Of a stretch of 64,000 nucleotides of DNA, positions 45,578-56,710 are shown one piece after another. Origin of the DNA: Schizophyllum amplum (lineage: Eukaryota > Basidiomycota > Agaricomycetes > Agaricales > Schizophyllaceae); contig VDMD01000056.1 of NCBI GenBank assembly GCA_007026445.1, positions 62,001-126,000 of the forward strand, written 5' to 3'. A program made the translations under genes and the position numbers. Position 1 is the first letter of the stretch, and each line of letters opens with the position of its first letter. Under the pieces are notes generated by a model. It had not been told where the DNA came from and did not search any database. It saw only the letters and a program-made list of their open reading frames with translations.

Positions 45578-45767
45578 ACTAACTGTGGACGTGGAGGACC
45601 GGGCGGGCTCCCCAACTAAATACGCATGACATCGAGCCTTCGATCTGCGTCTCTCTCTCTGATTGGTAATCGAAGTCATGAAAGATCCATTCAAGTCGTC
45701 AACGTCTATTGACACTGCAGCCTCTCTGCATCCGTCACGATAGACGTTTTCTATCGTACCTTCCACC

Positions 45768-47603
45768 TCACTCGCTGCGAAGACGCCGCGGCAGTAGCGT
45801 AACGCTTGTATAGACAGCGCAGACCGCTGCACATCCCAGAAGGATGTACACCAATTTTCCGCCCACTAACTGTCGATCCACAGAGAGCGAGAAAAGCGAC
45901 GTCGCCACCCACGGGGAGAACGTCCGGATCAACGTCCCCGCAGTCTGCGCTATGCCGTTGACGGCTCCGAGCGCGTTGCTGCTCGGCGAGCTGTCCACAA
46001 TGAACATATGAATCGTTCCTGCGAGAATACGGCTTAGACAGCGTGGCGCAGCGTAAGATCATAGTATGCGTACCGTATCCCACATAAATCAGCGACGACA
46101 GCGCAAGATGTACGGCTATCAGGGCACCCACAGCACCATTGACGCTCCCGGCAGCCTTCGCGAACGCATTTTCCATTGGATAGAGCACAAAAATCAACGG
46201 GATGGCCAAGAGGGTCGTGATCTGCGTTTTGAACGCGCCGAAGCGGTCGATGATGCGTGGGGCGGCATATAACTGGAAGAAAACATTGTAGACGCCCCAT
46301 ACCGCGAGGACGACGCCGATATCGCGCGATGAGAATCCCAGGCCACCGTCGGCGATGCTGGTGTAGCAGAATATGGGCAAGAGGGCGGCCATCGCCATGT
46401 CGAAGAAGGCAACGAAGCCATAGACGACGAGAACCCTGCGCACAGGCGCGCTGCGGACGAGTGCAGTAAGCGGCGGAGGAGCAGGCTCGTCGCGCGGGTT
46501 GACGGGTGCTTCTCCGCCGATAGCCCCGTAGCCTTCGGTTCGTGGCTGACTGCTGACTAGTTGTCCTGTCTTCGCGGGAAGTGTCTATAACGGCGTTCGT
46601 TATTGAGGCTCAGTTTGACAGAAAGCGGGCGGACATACCTCCTTCAGATCGAACAAGGCGACGATGAAGACGAGCAACGCCAGGGAGCCCGAGATTGCGC
46701 AAGGCAGGAAGTAGGGGTACTTGACAAGCAGAGTAATTCCCCCAAAGACATCGGGGAACTCGGTCGCCGGGTTCGCTGTAGCGCCAATCAATGGACTGAA
46801 AAACTGATCAGAGAAAAACTCTACTATCAAAGGCTAGTTGGCACTCACGCCAGCGTATCGGCCACAGACCACATCAGAGGCATCATTGCAAAGGCCTTGG
46901 CTCTGTTTGTACTGTCCGTGAGCTGAGAGCCATGTCAGCTTGGCCGATCACGTCGTATGCAAGTAAAAGGGAAAACGCGCCTCTGCCATGACGCTCTTGG
47001 ACACCCCTGCAGGCTTCAGTCATGCTTTGCGCACATCAAAACGTAGAGGGAGGCGCACCTATATTGCCATTGAACATTCCCTGCAGGAATCGAAACAGGC
47101 AGAGCTGCCAGAATGACTTGGAGAGCCCAAAGGCGTACATCGATAGCGCAAGGCCCAATGGTCCAAACAGTAGAACGGGACGTCTTCCATAGTAGTCGGA
47201 TAACCTGCCCCATTGCAGACACGTCAAGAACTCCGAAAAGAAAAACATTGATTCCTAGAGGCGAGGCGACGATATCAATATAAGATTGAGCACGTAGAAA
47301 ATTTCAAAGGCTCGTACCACAATGCCTACGCGCGATCTTCAGCTTTCAAGCGCTCATACGAGAACAAGTCCACGCACCAGCATAATACCCAATCGTCTTC
47401 GGGTCTCCATGAGTGACCCCAGTCTCCAGAACGAGCTGCGCGATGAAGGGGTAGATGACCATCCCCGTCAACGGCTCGCTGAACTGGATGAGATAAACGA
47501 TCGCTAGCTGTCTGTATGGCAGCGGAGAGCGCTTCTGCTCGACCGTGGGCTCGACGCGCTCGACATCCTGATGGAGGAGGGGCTGTTCCTCGGCGACGGC
47601 CAT
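45768..47603 (-). CDS. MFS transporter, ZIF1/YCR023c-like, copy 1
   Basis: ATG 47603 to stop 45768. The N-terminus is a cytosolic leader with a dileucine-like LL motif (EEQPLLHQD). Helices follow with LIQFSEPLTGMVIYPFIAQL, GRLSDYYGRRPVLLFGP (loop 2-3 motif), FRFLQGMFNGNIG, VSKSVMAELTDSTNRAKAF, FSPLIGATANPATEFPDVFG, a long central loop, and AVNGIAQTAGTLIRTFSPW near the end. This is the 12-helix family that includes plant zinc-induced facilitators and yeast YCR023c; substrate unknown. The second coding exon is an 8-nt microexon (47318-47325), and the intron 46923-46980 has a GC donor. It is a tandem paralogue of the gene at 48380. Confidence 0.9.
47318..47325 (-). other. 8-nt coding microexon in MFS copy 1
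   Basis: GCATTGTG (minus strand) lies between acceptor GCGTAG and donor GTACGAG. It supplies the GIV of YYAGIVESMFFF and keeps the frame; the equivalent is present in copy 2. Confidence 0.88.
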
Positions 47604-48379
47604 GGTGGTGCTAAAGAAAGAAGGACCAGCAGGCGGGCGAATGAGTCAGAAACCGAGTTCAACGTCTGGTGGCCTCGAACTCGCGGCTTCAAGCCATATT
47701 TTGCTTGTATGTAATGGCGTTGTACGTGTATCAGTATCGACGTTGCGCCAGTTCTTGGTTCTTCTGTTCCTGTAGCGCTCAGCCCAGCAGAGGGTGCGTG
47801 TCGCGCGAGTAGAGCAATGTCGACGGCGATCCCGAGTCCGTGGGTCATTCAAATCCTGGATAGCACAGGAACAGCGCGGGACAGACGGAGGGAGCCGTAG
47901 AAGCATTATCTGGATACTTCGGAGGCAATAGAAGGTACAGTCAAATGAGGGAGGTAGCAAGTCAATCGTCGACGCGCACGTCACGACGAGGTCGAGTCAA
48001 AAGAAGACACAAAGCCTGCCGTTTCGGGAATGCGGACGCACAGACGCTCGACGCTCGTGAGCCTTGTGAAATCAAACGGCAGAGATATGCGGGCTGGGCT
48101 TGAATCCTCTGTCCAATAGAAGAAACAGATCGCGAGGATGTGCTTGGGCCAAGTAGCGCCACTATACAGAACCATGCATTTACAACATCTTGAGTCGAAC
48201 ATTGTGAGTCACTATGTATACTAATGGAAAAGCCTGAGCAGCCCGTGCTTCGTATGTTGGCCGTGAGTATGAAGAGTAAAATGAGTATATGCAATGACTT
48301 TGCGCGGTGAGTATGTGCAGACGGATGCTTGTATCTGAGAGTCGAACCAGTACACAATGATAAGGCGTCGCGCCGTCCT
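47604..48379. other. intergenic between tandem MFS genes
   Basis: Promoter of copy 1 and 3' flank of copy 2. No gene or repeat recognised. Confidence 0.5.
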
Positions 48380-50231
48380 CTAATGGGCGTTGCGTAGATG
48401 TTTCGGTAACCTCGTAGTCGCGAGGAAAGCGATGCAAGCCATGGATATAATCAGCAGAAAGACAAGGCGGCCCCCCAAGATATCCTTCTCCAGGGACAGG
48501 GATAGAAGCGACGTCGATAGCCATGGCGCGGATGTACGCCCCAGAGTCGCCATGGCCTGCGCCAAACCGTTGACCGCGCCCATCGAGTTATGCGTTGGCG
48601 CGCTGTCGATAATATACATATGTATCGTTCCTGTAGGGCAGCGTGAGCGGACGAGTGAATGCTGCGCAAGGAAAATACTGACCGTATCCAATATACGTGA
48701 AAGACAGGCAGAAGTACTGAAGCGCTAGAAGGGCCAAGGCGAGGCCGTTGACATGGCCGGCTCGACGTGCGACGAAGTTCTCCAGCGGCAAGAAGGTCGC
48801 CATGAGCGCAGTGGCTGTGACAGCCGCCATCTGCATCGGTCGCGGGCCAAAGCGTTTTATGAGGTAGGGCGAGACGACCAGCTGGAAGACTATGTTGTAG
48901 ATGCCCCAGACGCCCATGATGGTGCCGATTTCGAGAGGAGTGAAGCCCAGTCCGCCGTTCTTGATGGGCGCGTAGAGGATGATGGGGACCAAGGCCGACA
49001 GAGACATATCACCGAAGACGAAGACGACGTACGCCAACAGCACCTTGGCGACGTAGGGGTCGCGTAGTAGAGCGTTTGCCGAAGGCGGTGGTGCGACTTC
49101 GGCCTCTGATGCCCGTGCTTCATCTGATATCGTACCATACCCCTCGGCAGTGCGCTCTTCTTCCAGAGTCGTCGTGCTCGACGCTGAAGAGGACAACCGG
49201 CTATTTTTCCCCTTCTTCACGGCGGATGGGAGCGTCTAGAATAGTCGTTAGACAATTGATGGGAAAGGTCATCGGGCTTCAGCTCACCTCGATGAGATAG
49301 AAGTACGCGAAGATGAACACGAGCAGGGACCCCGTGGCGGAAAACACACAGGGCAACAGGTACGGATATTCTTCGAAGAGTCTTACGCCGCCAAATACGT
49401 CCGGGAAGTGCTTCGCAGGGTTCGACAGGGTGCCGCCGATGAATGGGCTACGTATGGTCAGTAACATGAACGGCTTTCTACAGAATGAGAGACATACGCG
49501 AGGGTTGTCGCAACAGACCAGTTGAGCGGCATTATAGAGAACGCCCGCGCACGATTGGTTGAGTCGGTGACCTACGGGGGAGCGAATGTAAGTCGGACAT
49601 TGCATCCCTTTCATAGCACGAGTCGCACCTCGGCCATTACGCTCTTCGACACACCTGCGGCAGCGGCTTCAGTTTGAGTCGGAATGTACAAACAGTCAAC
49701 GCACCAACGTTCCCATTGAACACACCCTGCAGAAAGCGGAAGACACAAAGCAGCCAGAACGACTTGGCGAACCCGAAGCCGTACGTCGCAAGTGCTAACC
49801 CCAGAGGAGCGATGAGCAGGATTGGACGGCGACCATGGTAGTCGGACAGCCTCCCCCATTGCATGCACGTCAGGAACTCGGAGAAGAAGAACAGTGATTC
49901 CTAGGCGGCAAATCAGACAAGATAGACGCTCGTCAGCGTCGCAGTACGAACCACGATCCCTGGCGCGCCTGTTAGCTTTCTATCGCTTTTCCGCGGCTTG
50001 CGACGCACCTGCATAGTACCCTATAGCCTTGGGGTCCCCTCCCGTGATCCCAGTCTCCTGCACCAACTCCGCGATGAAGGGGTAGATGACCAGCCCAGTC
50101 AGCGGCTCGCAGAACTGAATCAGGTAGACGATGGACAGCTGCCTCAGCGGCAGTGGCGTCTCCTTCTTTGGGCGCTCGGGAGACTGCTCGACGTCTTCTG
50201 CCAGGAGGGGGCGAGTCTCCTCTGTGGCCAT
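48380..50231 (-). CDS. MFS transporter, ZIF1/YCR023c-like, copy 2
   Basis: ATG 50231 to stop 48380, same exon layout as copy 1. It starts with EETRPLLAEDVE and reads LIQFCEPLTGLVIYPFIAEL, GRLSDYHGRRPILLIAP, FRFLQGVFNGNVG, VSKSVMAEVTDSTNRARAF, FPDVFGGVRLFEEYPYLLP, then a Ser-rich central loop and the second six helices ending ACIAFLATTRLPKHLRNAH. The 8-nt microexon is at 49952-49959. The intron after VMAE has a normal GT donor here, unlike copy 1. It is a vacuolar or plasma-membrane transporter by family; substrate unknown. Tandem arrangement and parallel structure show a local duplication, old enough for clear protein divergence. Confidence 0.9.
49952..49959 (-). other. 8-nt coding microexon in MFS copy 2
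   Basis: GGATCGTG (minus strand) lies between acceptor GCCAG and donor GTTCGTAC and supplies GIV of YYAGIVESLFFF, as in copy 1. Confidence 0.88.
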
Positions 50232-52928
50232 GATGGGGGGAGGGAAAACGTATCCTGCTCAGCCCGCGGCGTACTCGTTAAGTATCCGTTGATGCATGCT
50301 ACTTATTAGATGCATGCGTCGATTGATAGGCGTCCTCAATTGGTCATCGAATCATCTGTCTCTTGCAGCGTGCGATGAAGCGGTAACGGATGAGTCAGAA
50401 GGAACACTGATGATTCAACAGTTCAGGATGTCCCATACGGCAGTTGTATCGTGAAAATCCCCCAATTCGGACCTGACCCCGACATGGCCTTGCATGACCT
50501 TGCCTGACAGCACAATCCAATGCACGGTGCACAATCGGTTGCAATGGCATATATTCGACAGAGACATGTTGTCTCGGCCATGTATGGCCTTGCAATGCCC
50601 TTGCGATGGGCCAGATAAAAGCTGATATCTCTGCCATAAATCGGATCTACTTATTATTATGCTTTCAGGCTTATTTATTTTGGGCGATAAGAAAGGCAAA
50701 AATGAATTATATTGAGAGATAAAAAGTACAATAGACCGTATTTGATTCGGTATATATCAACTTCTGCACTTGCAAAACGCTGCTCCACTAAGTGTAGCTG
50801 ATCATTCAAAATTACATGCCCTTCGTTCAAAATCAAAGAGCCGCTGTTGTTGTACAGCCCATTGCAGGTTGACCACAGGCTCGAACACGCGTAATGACGC
50901 GCACGGGCGTATGCCACCTGAGTCTACAGGCATGTCGGCGATGTCCGACAGCGTTTTCCGGCGGAGAGCAGCGACAGCCGGCCGTTCTACCACTCCTCCT
51001 CCCAGCCTCCGCCTATGTATTTTATTAATCTCGTTTTGAATTTCATCTATCTTGCCCTCGTAGATGAATTTCGACGAGCTGCTTAGTTAAGTAAATCCTT
51101 GATATATACCGAATCAAATACGGTCTAATGAGCGACTACATAGCGTATACAGTATACTACGGGTGACTGTCCACCTGGCGCGCATCGTTAATCGGCGCAC
51201 AATGAAAACACCAACACGCGGCGAGCAGATAGGTCTACGCAAGGTCATGAGCATGATGTTGAATAGATGTAGGGCACGATACTCACCGCTGATACTGACA
51301 AGTCCACGGCCTGGGGAGATCCTAAGTACGAGCAGCAAGGAGCGGGTCAGAATGAGCAGACTATAGAAAGAAGACTTCTCACCCTTGATGAGACACATAC
51401 TAAGCACGGGGGAACGGCAGAAGACATCGCTGACCTGAGGAAGTAGTCAGCAATGAAGTCGTGCAGTGGAAGGGGAAAGAGACGTGCCATTGATAGGTGA
51501 CACCCAATTCGCGGACCTATACAATCCCAACGAGTACGCCGCGACCTAACAGAACAACGTAAGCAGAGAAATCTACAAGGGCGCGAAGGAAACTCACCGA
51601 TCTCTAACGACACTGACAGCCCCAGTGCCTTGAATGGCCACCAGATCAGAGCAGATAGCTGATGGCCTCTAGGACCGACCTCAATGCGAGACGACGGGGC
51701 AGGTAAGACCAGGATGGCATCGATGAGCGACGGCAGACACTGGGAGGGATGGAGGGAAGGAACAAGAGAGGACAGCTGGGAAACGTCAACAAAAATCGCG
51801 CATCACGTGGCCGGTGCGTCATCCGCAGGCGCCGGATGCCGCGGCCGATTCCCGCCAGTGGGGAGCGGACTTCGCAGTTTTCTTCAAGTCCTCCGGACGG
51901 GAGCCTCGGCCTCAGGCCTCAGACCTGGCCACTGTACATAGCAGCTTCGTTGTGCACCGCTGGTACATTGAGACCACAGATCAGGTCCATACATGTCGGT
52001 GCACTACATATATCAAGCTAGTTACGGTAGATAGACGATTAGCCACTAAAGCACAAAGCATGGGTATCTTCACGGCCGACTGTATTTGGAGGGTGTTGCA
52101 AGGTCGTCGCAAGACGCAGGCAGAACCCAGGCATTCCCTTGCAAGGCCGCGCATGGCTTGTTTCGTCATGTCGGAGCCTTGGCCTTCTGGCAAGCCACCG
52201 ACCGCATCAAGGTATGCGGAAACCGGACCGGTATCGCACGGCATGGTCCGCAACCGAATGTACGGTCATGCATTTCTTTGGGGATTTTCGCGATGTACGG
52301 CAGGCTTTGGGCTACAGTGGGGAGGCATAACTGCCGCATACGATTTTGAGTTTGGTCGTGTTTGCCATAGGCTTCTCCCCGCCAAGGTATTGAAGTGGAA
52401 CACTGGCTCTCGACAGAAATTTCTTAGGGTCTCCGGAAGCGTCGCAATATGATCCCAGTAGTAGAATCTTGGATTCTATCGGGCGAAATTTTCTCAATCG
52501 TCCGGGAAGCTGATATGCATACTGCTGTTAGAGGGTAGATTCTGATCGAGCCCATATCGCGAAATTTCTCCCGATACAATCATGCAAAATGTACTCAAAC
52601 GCGTTAAAATCGAGACGCTACGCCGATCCGAGGTGTACGCGAGGAGGACATGTACCTTTACTGAAATCGGCGGGAAAAGCTGAATATATATCACGTGAGG
52701 GTCATTTCGACGCGTTCTGTCACGCGTTCGTCACGGTTACGCCAACGCAGGCCCAAGTGGTTACCGTCTCGTACCACCTACACCACCCACTCTACGTAAT
52801 CCCAAAGGGCAATATACCTCGCAGGAGGTGATATAGTCCTGAATCGTCACTTAACGAGCCTCGGAGGACTCTCAACACACTCGTTAAACCCCCACTAGCG
52901 GCCGCGGCCGCGCCGCGGCCCCGCCGAA
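50232..52928. other. intergenic, 2.7 kb, with a MITE
   Basis: Contains the promoter of MFS copy 2, the MITE at 50732-51127 and AT-richer sequence up to the transposase-like gene at 52929. Several frames of 60-210 codons lack family features. A repeated GGCCTTGCA motif occurs near 50480-50600 without a clear period. Confidence 0.5.
50732..51127. mobile_element. MITE, Tc1/mariner-type, 396 bp
   Basis: Perfect terminal inverted repeats: the left arm begins at 50734 (GACCGTATTTGATTCGGTAT...) and its exact complement ends at 51125. The arms run 27 bp and are bounded by TA on both sides, as expected for a TA target duplication. The interior of about 340 bp has no transposase, so it would need help from an autonomous element to move. 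Confidence 0.85.
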
Positions 52929-55900
52929 ATGCCTCGCGCTGGCAGCACACTACAGCCCAAGCGCAAGAAGACCAGCCCAGTGTCCCTATCCAACCTACGC
53001 GTTGGAAGACAGGTCCCCGTGCCTCCACCACCGTCTCCAGGGAAAGAAAATGCGAACCCTGCAAAACAAATCAGTCAACTCAAAGTTTCGCTGAGACGAT
53101 CAGACGAACGCATCAAGGAGCTGAGCGCGACAGTCGACGATCGGGAGCGGAGGTTGAAGACTGCTCAGCAAGGCTGGAGGCGTGCAGAGGCCAAGAACCT
53201 GGATGTCAATGCTCAGCTAGACCATACGCTGAAAGTCGAGATTCCGGCGATCCAACGGGAGCTTGCACGCACCCACGCAAGCGCTGCGTACTGGCAAGCG
53301 CACTTCGACGATCTGAAGGACCATAGGGAGGGGGATCGGGGCAAGATACAACTCTTGCGACAGTCTGTGCACGAAGCAATCAGCGAGAAATGGAAATTGA
53401 AGAAGCAGCTCAGCCGGCAAGAGACTGCGGTCGTGCAGGCGATCACGTCCACCGAGAAGCGCCTCGAGCAGGCGTTCAAGACGCGTGCAGAGCGCGCCCT
53501 GTATTCCAAAGGGGTCTACACACGAGAGGCAAGGAACCTCACGCGTCTACTCGTCCAGAGTGGGTGTGCGGAACGACACATCGGCAAGGTTCTGCAGGCC
53601 GTTGGAGGCACCTTCGGCGCGAAGGTAACGCGGATTATGGCCCGCCCCACTGCGCGTTGCATCGTCACGGAGGGCCTTATCGCGTCCGAGATGCAGGGAG
53701 GGTACGAGATGGCGAGCACGAAAAGTATGTTCTTGATTGGCGTCTATGAACATATCAGCTCAATGGAATTCCTTGCAGATCTTACCTTCAGCTCCGACGG
53801 CACTTCACATAAGAAAGTCGACTTCAATTCATTGACCGCCGCGATGCGCGTGCCCGACTACGCCTCGGACAAACCCCTCGATGATCAAGATCCCGGATCT
53901 ATCGCCCTACGCTCCCTCGGTATAGTCACCCTGACGTCGCATCATAGTGATGTGCAGGTCGCTGGCGTCAAGAGCAGGGTCAGCACCATCGCCGCTACGT
54001 ATACGGACAGCCCTTTGGCAGCGCGTGAACTGCTCAAAGGCCGATCCTTCGAGACCGACGACTTCGCCGAGAAGATGACCGGCGCGAATTCGGATCACTC
54101 TGCAGACAACGGCAAGAACAACGCATCATACAAGAAATGGAAGGCGGACGTACGCGACTGGCGCCTCGGCGAACAAGCGAGACGCGCGATGCCTGTTCCC
54201 GAGCTTCAGCTGCTGTTCGTGACAGCAAAGCTTCACCGTGTGGCTCAGTTCGGCGGGCCCATTGCGTGGCAAAGCATGACAGAAGATGAGCAGTACGACT
54301 TCGACATGGAGATCATGGACGCGCTTACTATGCAGCTCGGAGGCGAGGCGTATGCCGCCCTTCCCGACGCGAAGAAAGACGAGATGGATCGTTTTCTGTG
54401 GGCAGGCTGTGTCATGCACAAAGATTTGAACACAGCGAAGGGAGGAGCAAAGGGCATGGAAACGTACTGGGTCTCTAAGGGTCTGAAGGGCCCCATCCTT
54501 CTTCCGAACAAGGACAATGCAGCGGTCATTGCAGCTTGTTCGGATAACGCGCGCCCTTCCTCCGCGGAATCGCGTGCGGTTGACGTATCCACCCGCGGTG
54601 GTGTGAAGGCGACGCAGCTGGGAGGCCTAATTTGTCGTCACAAGGACGACAAGAAGGGCCAGCAGGACATCTTCCGCTGGTTCTTCCGGCGTACGTTGGG
54701 CTACGAGGTCGCGTATCCCGACACGAGCAACACTCGATATCAGAGTCATTGCCGTGCTGCTGCAGTACTGCTCGCGTACCTGGACATTTTCAAGCAGTTC
54801 ATGATCTTTGTTCGCGATCGGAAGGACAAGCCGGGATGGACGAATATCGAGCTCAACTTCTGGAACGCGTTACACGACGAGAGCACGCTATGCGAGCTGG
54901 TTGCACTTACCGTATACGGTCAAGCCATCAGCCATCCATACATGCGGGAGGTGCGCGGTCCCGGCACAGTCCACGTCAACATGCTGGACCTCGGTGATCT
55001 GCATCGACGCATCCCCCAACATATCCGCAAGCTGATCGAGCATCCCGGTCTCGTCCTTGGGACAGATGCAAGCCACGAATCCGGCGCGTTAGATGGCAAG
55101 CCGTGGTTCTTCCCGGACGCCATGCATGCGCTCAAGACGCTGGTCCCTCGCCTGGAGCATGCGGCGGGGGTCACTGTTGCGTTCCTGGAGGCAGCGCTTG
55201 TTACGTTCGAGCGCTTCGCAGCCGAGTTCAGCGAAGGGAGCGCAATTTCGAAACTCACCGTCGAAGAGCGCACTCGCTACTGGATTCCAGCCACCAACGA
55301 CGTGAACGAGGGCGCGCTAGGGACGTATCGTATCGAGATGCGTCGCAAGCCACGCCTGACGTTGCTTCAGTTCAACGCGCGGTTCGTCTTTCGTCAAAAT
55401 CACACGCAGGAGTTCATGGATCGCATGCTCACTGAGGAGGACGAGAAGTACATTCGCAAGAAAGCGCGCGAGCGGCTGGCCTCAGGCCTGGAGCGGAAGC
55501 TGCAGGAGGCGCAGATGGCGGCGGATGAGAAGAAAGCGGAGGAAACGCGGCGCAAGATAGACGAACAGCAGCGCGCACGCGCCGAGAAGCTGGCACGACT
55601 GATGTCCGTCACACTGATCCTCGACCCCGAGTTCGTCCAACGACCGAAGTACACGGTGGCCAAGATAGACGAGCAACTCGACGTCCATCGTCTATACGAC
55701 ATGGAAGTCCCAATCAAGGCTCACACTCCGAAGAAAAAGGCGGACAAGATAATAGTCCTTCTGGGTGCAATCACACGCTTTCGAGCGCGCGAGGCGACTT
55801 CCGCCGGTGCGCGCGTCATCGTCACACGCCCAACAACGCGGGGAAAGAAAGGCGGATGTGAGCCTGCAGCAGCTGCAGCTCAATCTCTTTCGGAAACGGT

Positions 55901-55967
55901 CGATGGGCCGGCCGAAGACGCTGAAGATGGTGATATACTGTATGAATCAGACGAAGGTGACTACTAG
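52929..55967 (+). CDS. transposase-like protein of unknown family, 1012 aa
   Basis: A single uninterrupted exon of 1012 codons, unlike its intron-rich neighbours. Residues 45-190 are a predicted coiled coil. The core carries motifs I recall from many uncharacterised agaricomycete proteins: FSSDGTSHKKV (288-297), GANSDHSAD (385-393), AGCVMHKDLNTAKGG (492-506), STRGGVKATQLGG (554-566), PDTSNTRYQSHC (597-608), ISHPYMREVRG (667-677), and PATNDVNEGALGTYR (787-801). A long charged helix (835-900) and an acidic end (DILYESDEGDY) follow. The widely spaced acidic residues D290, D389 or D499, and E794 could form an RNase H-like DDE site; this is inference. I found no terminal inverted repeats. It may be an active transposase, a recent relic or a domesticated gene. 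Confidence 0.75.
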   Translation: MPRAGSTLQPKRKKTSPVSLSNLRVGRQVPVPPPPSPGKENANPAKQISQLKVSLRRSDERIKELSATVDDRERRLKTAQQGWRRAEAKNLDVNAQLDHTLKVEIPAIQRELARTHASAAYWQAHFDDLKDHREGDRGKIQLLRQSVHEAISEKWKLKKQLSRQETAVVQAITSTEKRLEQAFKTRAERALYSKGVYTREARNLTRLLVQSGCAERHIGKVLQAVGGTFGAKVTRIMARPTARCIVTEGLIASEMQGGYEMASTKSMFLIGVYEHISSMEFLADLTFSSDGTSHKKVDFNSLTAAMRVPDYASDKPLDDQDPGSIALRSLGIVTLTSHHSDVQVAGVKSRVSTIAATYTDSPLAARELLKGRSFETDDFAEKMTGANSDHSADNGKNNASYKKWKADVRDWRLGEQARRAMPVPELQLLFVTAKLHRVAQFGGPIAWQSMTEDEQYDFDMEIMDALTMQLGGEAYAALPDAKKDEMDRFLWAGCVMHKDLNTAKGGAKGMETYWVSKGLKGPILLPNKDNAAVIAACSDNARPSSAESRAVDVSTRGGVKATQLGGLICRHKDDKKGQQDIFRWFFRRTLGYEVAYPDTSNTRYQSHCRAAAVLLAYLDIFKQFMIFVRDRKDKPGWTNIELNFWNALHDESTLCELVALTVYGQAISHPYMREVRGPGTVHVNMLDLGDLHRRIPQHIRKLIEHPGLVLGTDASHESGALDGKPWFFPDAMHALKTLVPRLEHAAGVTVAFLEAALVTFERFAAEFSEGSAISKLTVEERTRYWIPATNDVNEGALGTYRIEMRRKPRLTLLQFNARFVFRQNHTQEFMDRMLTEEDEKYIRKKARERLASGLERKLQEAQMAADEKKAEETRRKIDEQQRARAEKLARLMSVTLILDPEFVQRPKYTVAKIDEQLDVHRLYDMEVPIKAHTPKKKADKIIVLLGAITRFRAREATSAGARVIVTRPTTRGKKGGCEPAAAAAQSLSETVDGPAEDAEDGDILYESDEGDY

Positions 55968-56710
55968 ACTGGTTATTTCCCCGCCGGCACGCTTCTCGGG
56001 TGGCCGACACTTCACTTTATAGTTGTACTATCATATAATAACGCTACCCACATTTACTGCACACCAACGATTTTTTAACAGGCCTCTTTTGCCGCGATTC
56101 GGGCGTGAAACTTGACCTTTACCTGATATGTTAGGATCGAGAACAGATATAACCTAGATACTTCATACTTTGCTTGTAGGATCCTATCGATATACATCCT
56201 GATGTTAATCTATGCTGCCTGTGTCTGCGATGGGTGAGAATGGATGGTGTCGACCCGGCTTCAACATTTCGGTGGCTGTGTCATTAGTCAGCCGCCGATC
56301 ACTTTCGGGCGGTTATGCCTCCCCAGCTACAGTATAGAACATTGAACAAAGCAGTACAAGGCCGTCTACGTAGTGGCCGGCTTCCTGTCTTCCAGACAGG
56401 ACTGAACACGAACAACAAGAATGCAGAGACGTCAAATATGCCATTGGATATTAGGCAAACCGTAAGATAGACAAGAGTAACGAAAGCTAACGTGCGTAAT
56501 AAATTATAGAGATCCAGTTCAGCCTTGCAGTCGTTGGTAATCAGTAGTTTCCGAAAGTCGTCTGTCTCTACCTCCCAAAGTCGTAGGAAGTCTCCCAAAG
56601 TTCGTTGGGGCACCCATCATCATACGGATAGTGGAGAGTGACGGCCCATTGAGCATCGTGAGTAGACCAAGCTTGACGCGGTGTCAGGCAAGGCTAGATC
56701 AGGCCAAACC
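55968..56710. other. intergenic, convergent 3' flanks
   Basis: Lies between the transposase-like gene (+) and the lectin gene (-). A 104-codon minus frame (56299-56613) has a hydrophobic stretch but begins with GTG and overlaps the likely 3' UTR, so it is not called. Confidence 0.45.

Larger units (their letters stand above)
43810..45767. other. intergenic with inverted coding-like relics
   Basis: About 2 kb between two transporter genes on the same strand. The first 400 bp are the sugar transporter promoter. The rest contains two related fragments in opposite orientation (44692-44811 and 45460-45577), described separately. No intact gene is seen. Confidence 0.5.

Noticed and set aside
52560..56150. 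Possible inverted ends around the 1012-aa gene (CGGCAAAAG-like versus CGGGAAAAG-like stretches)
   Set aside because: The similarity is short and gapped, with no target duplication; not convincing as element ends.
56299..56613. 104-codon minus frame with a hydrophobic segment
   Set aside because: Begins with GTG and lies in the probable 3' UTR of the lectin gene, with no family resemblance.
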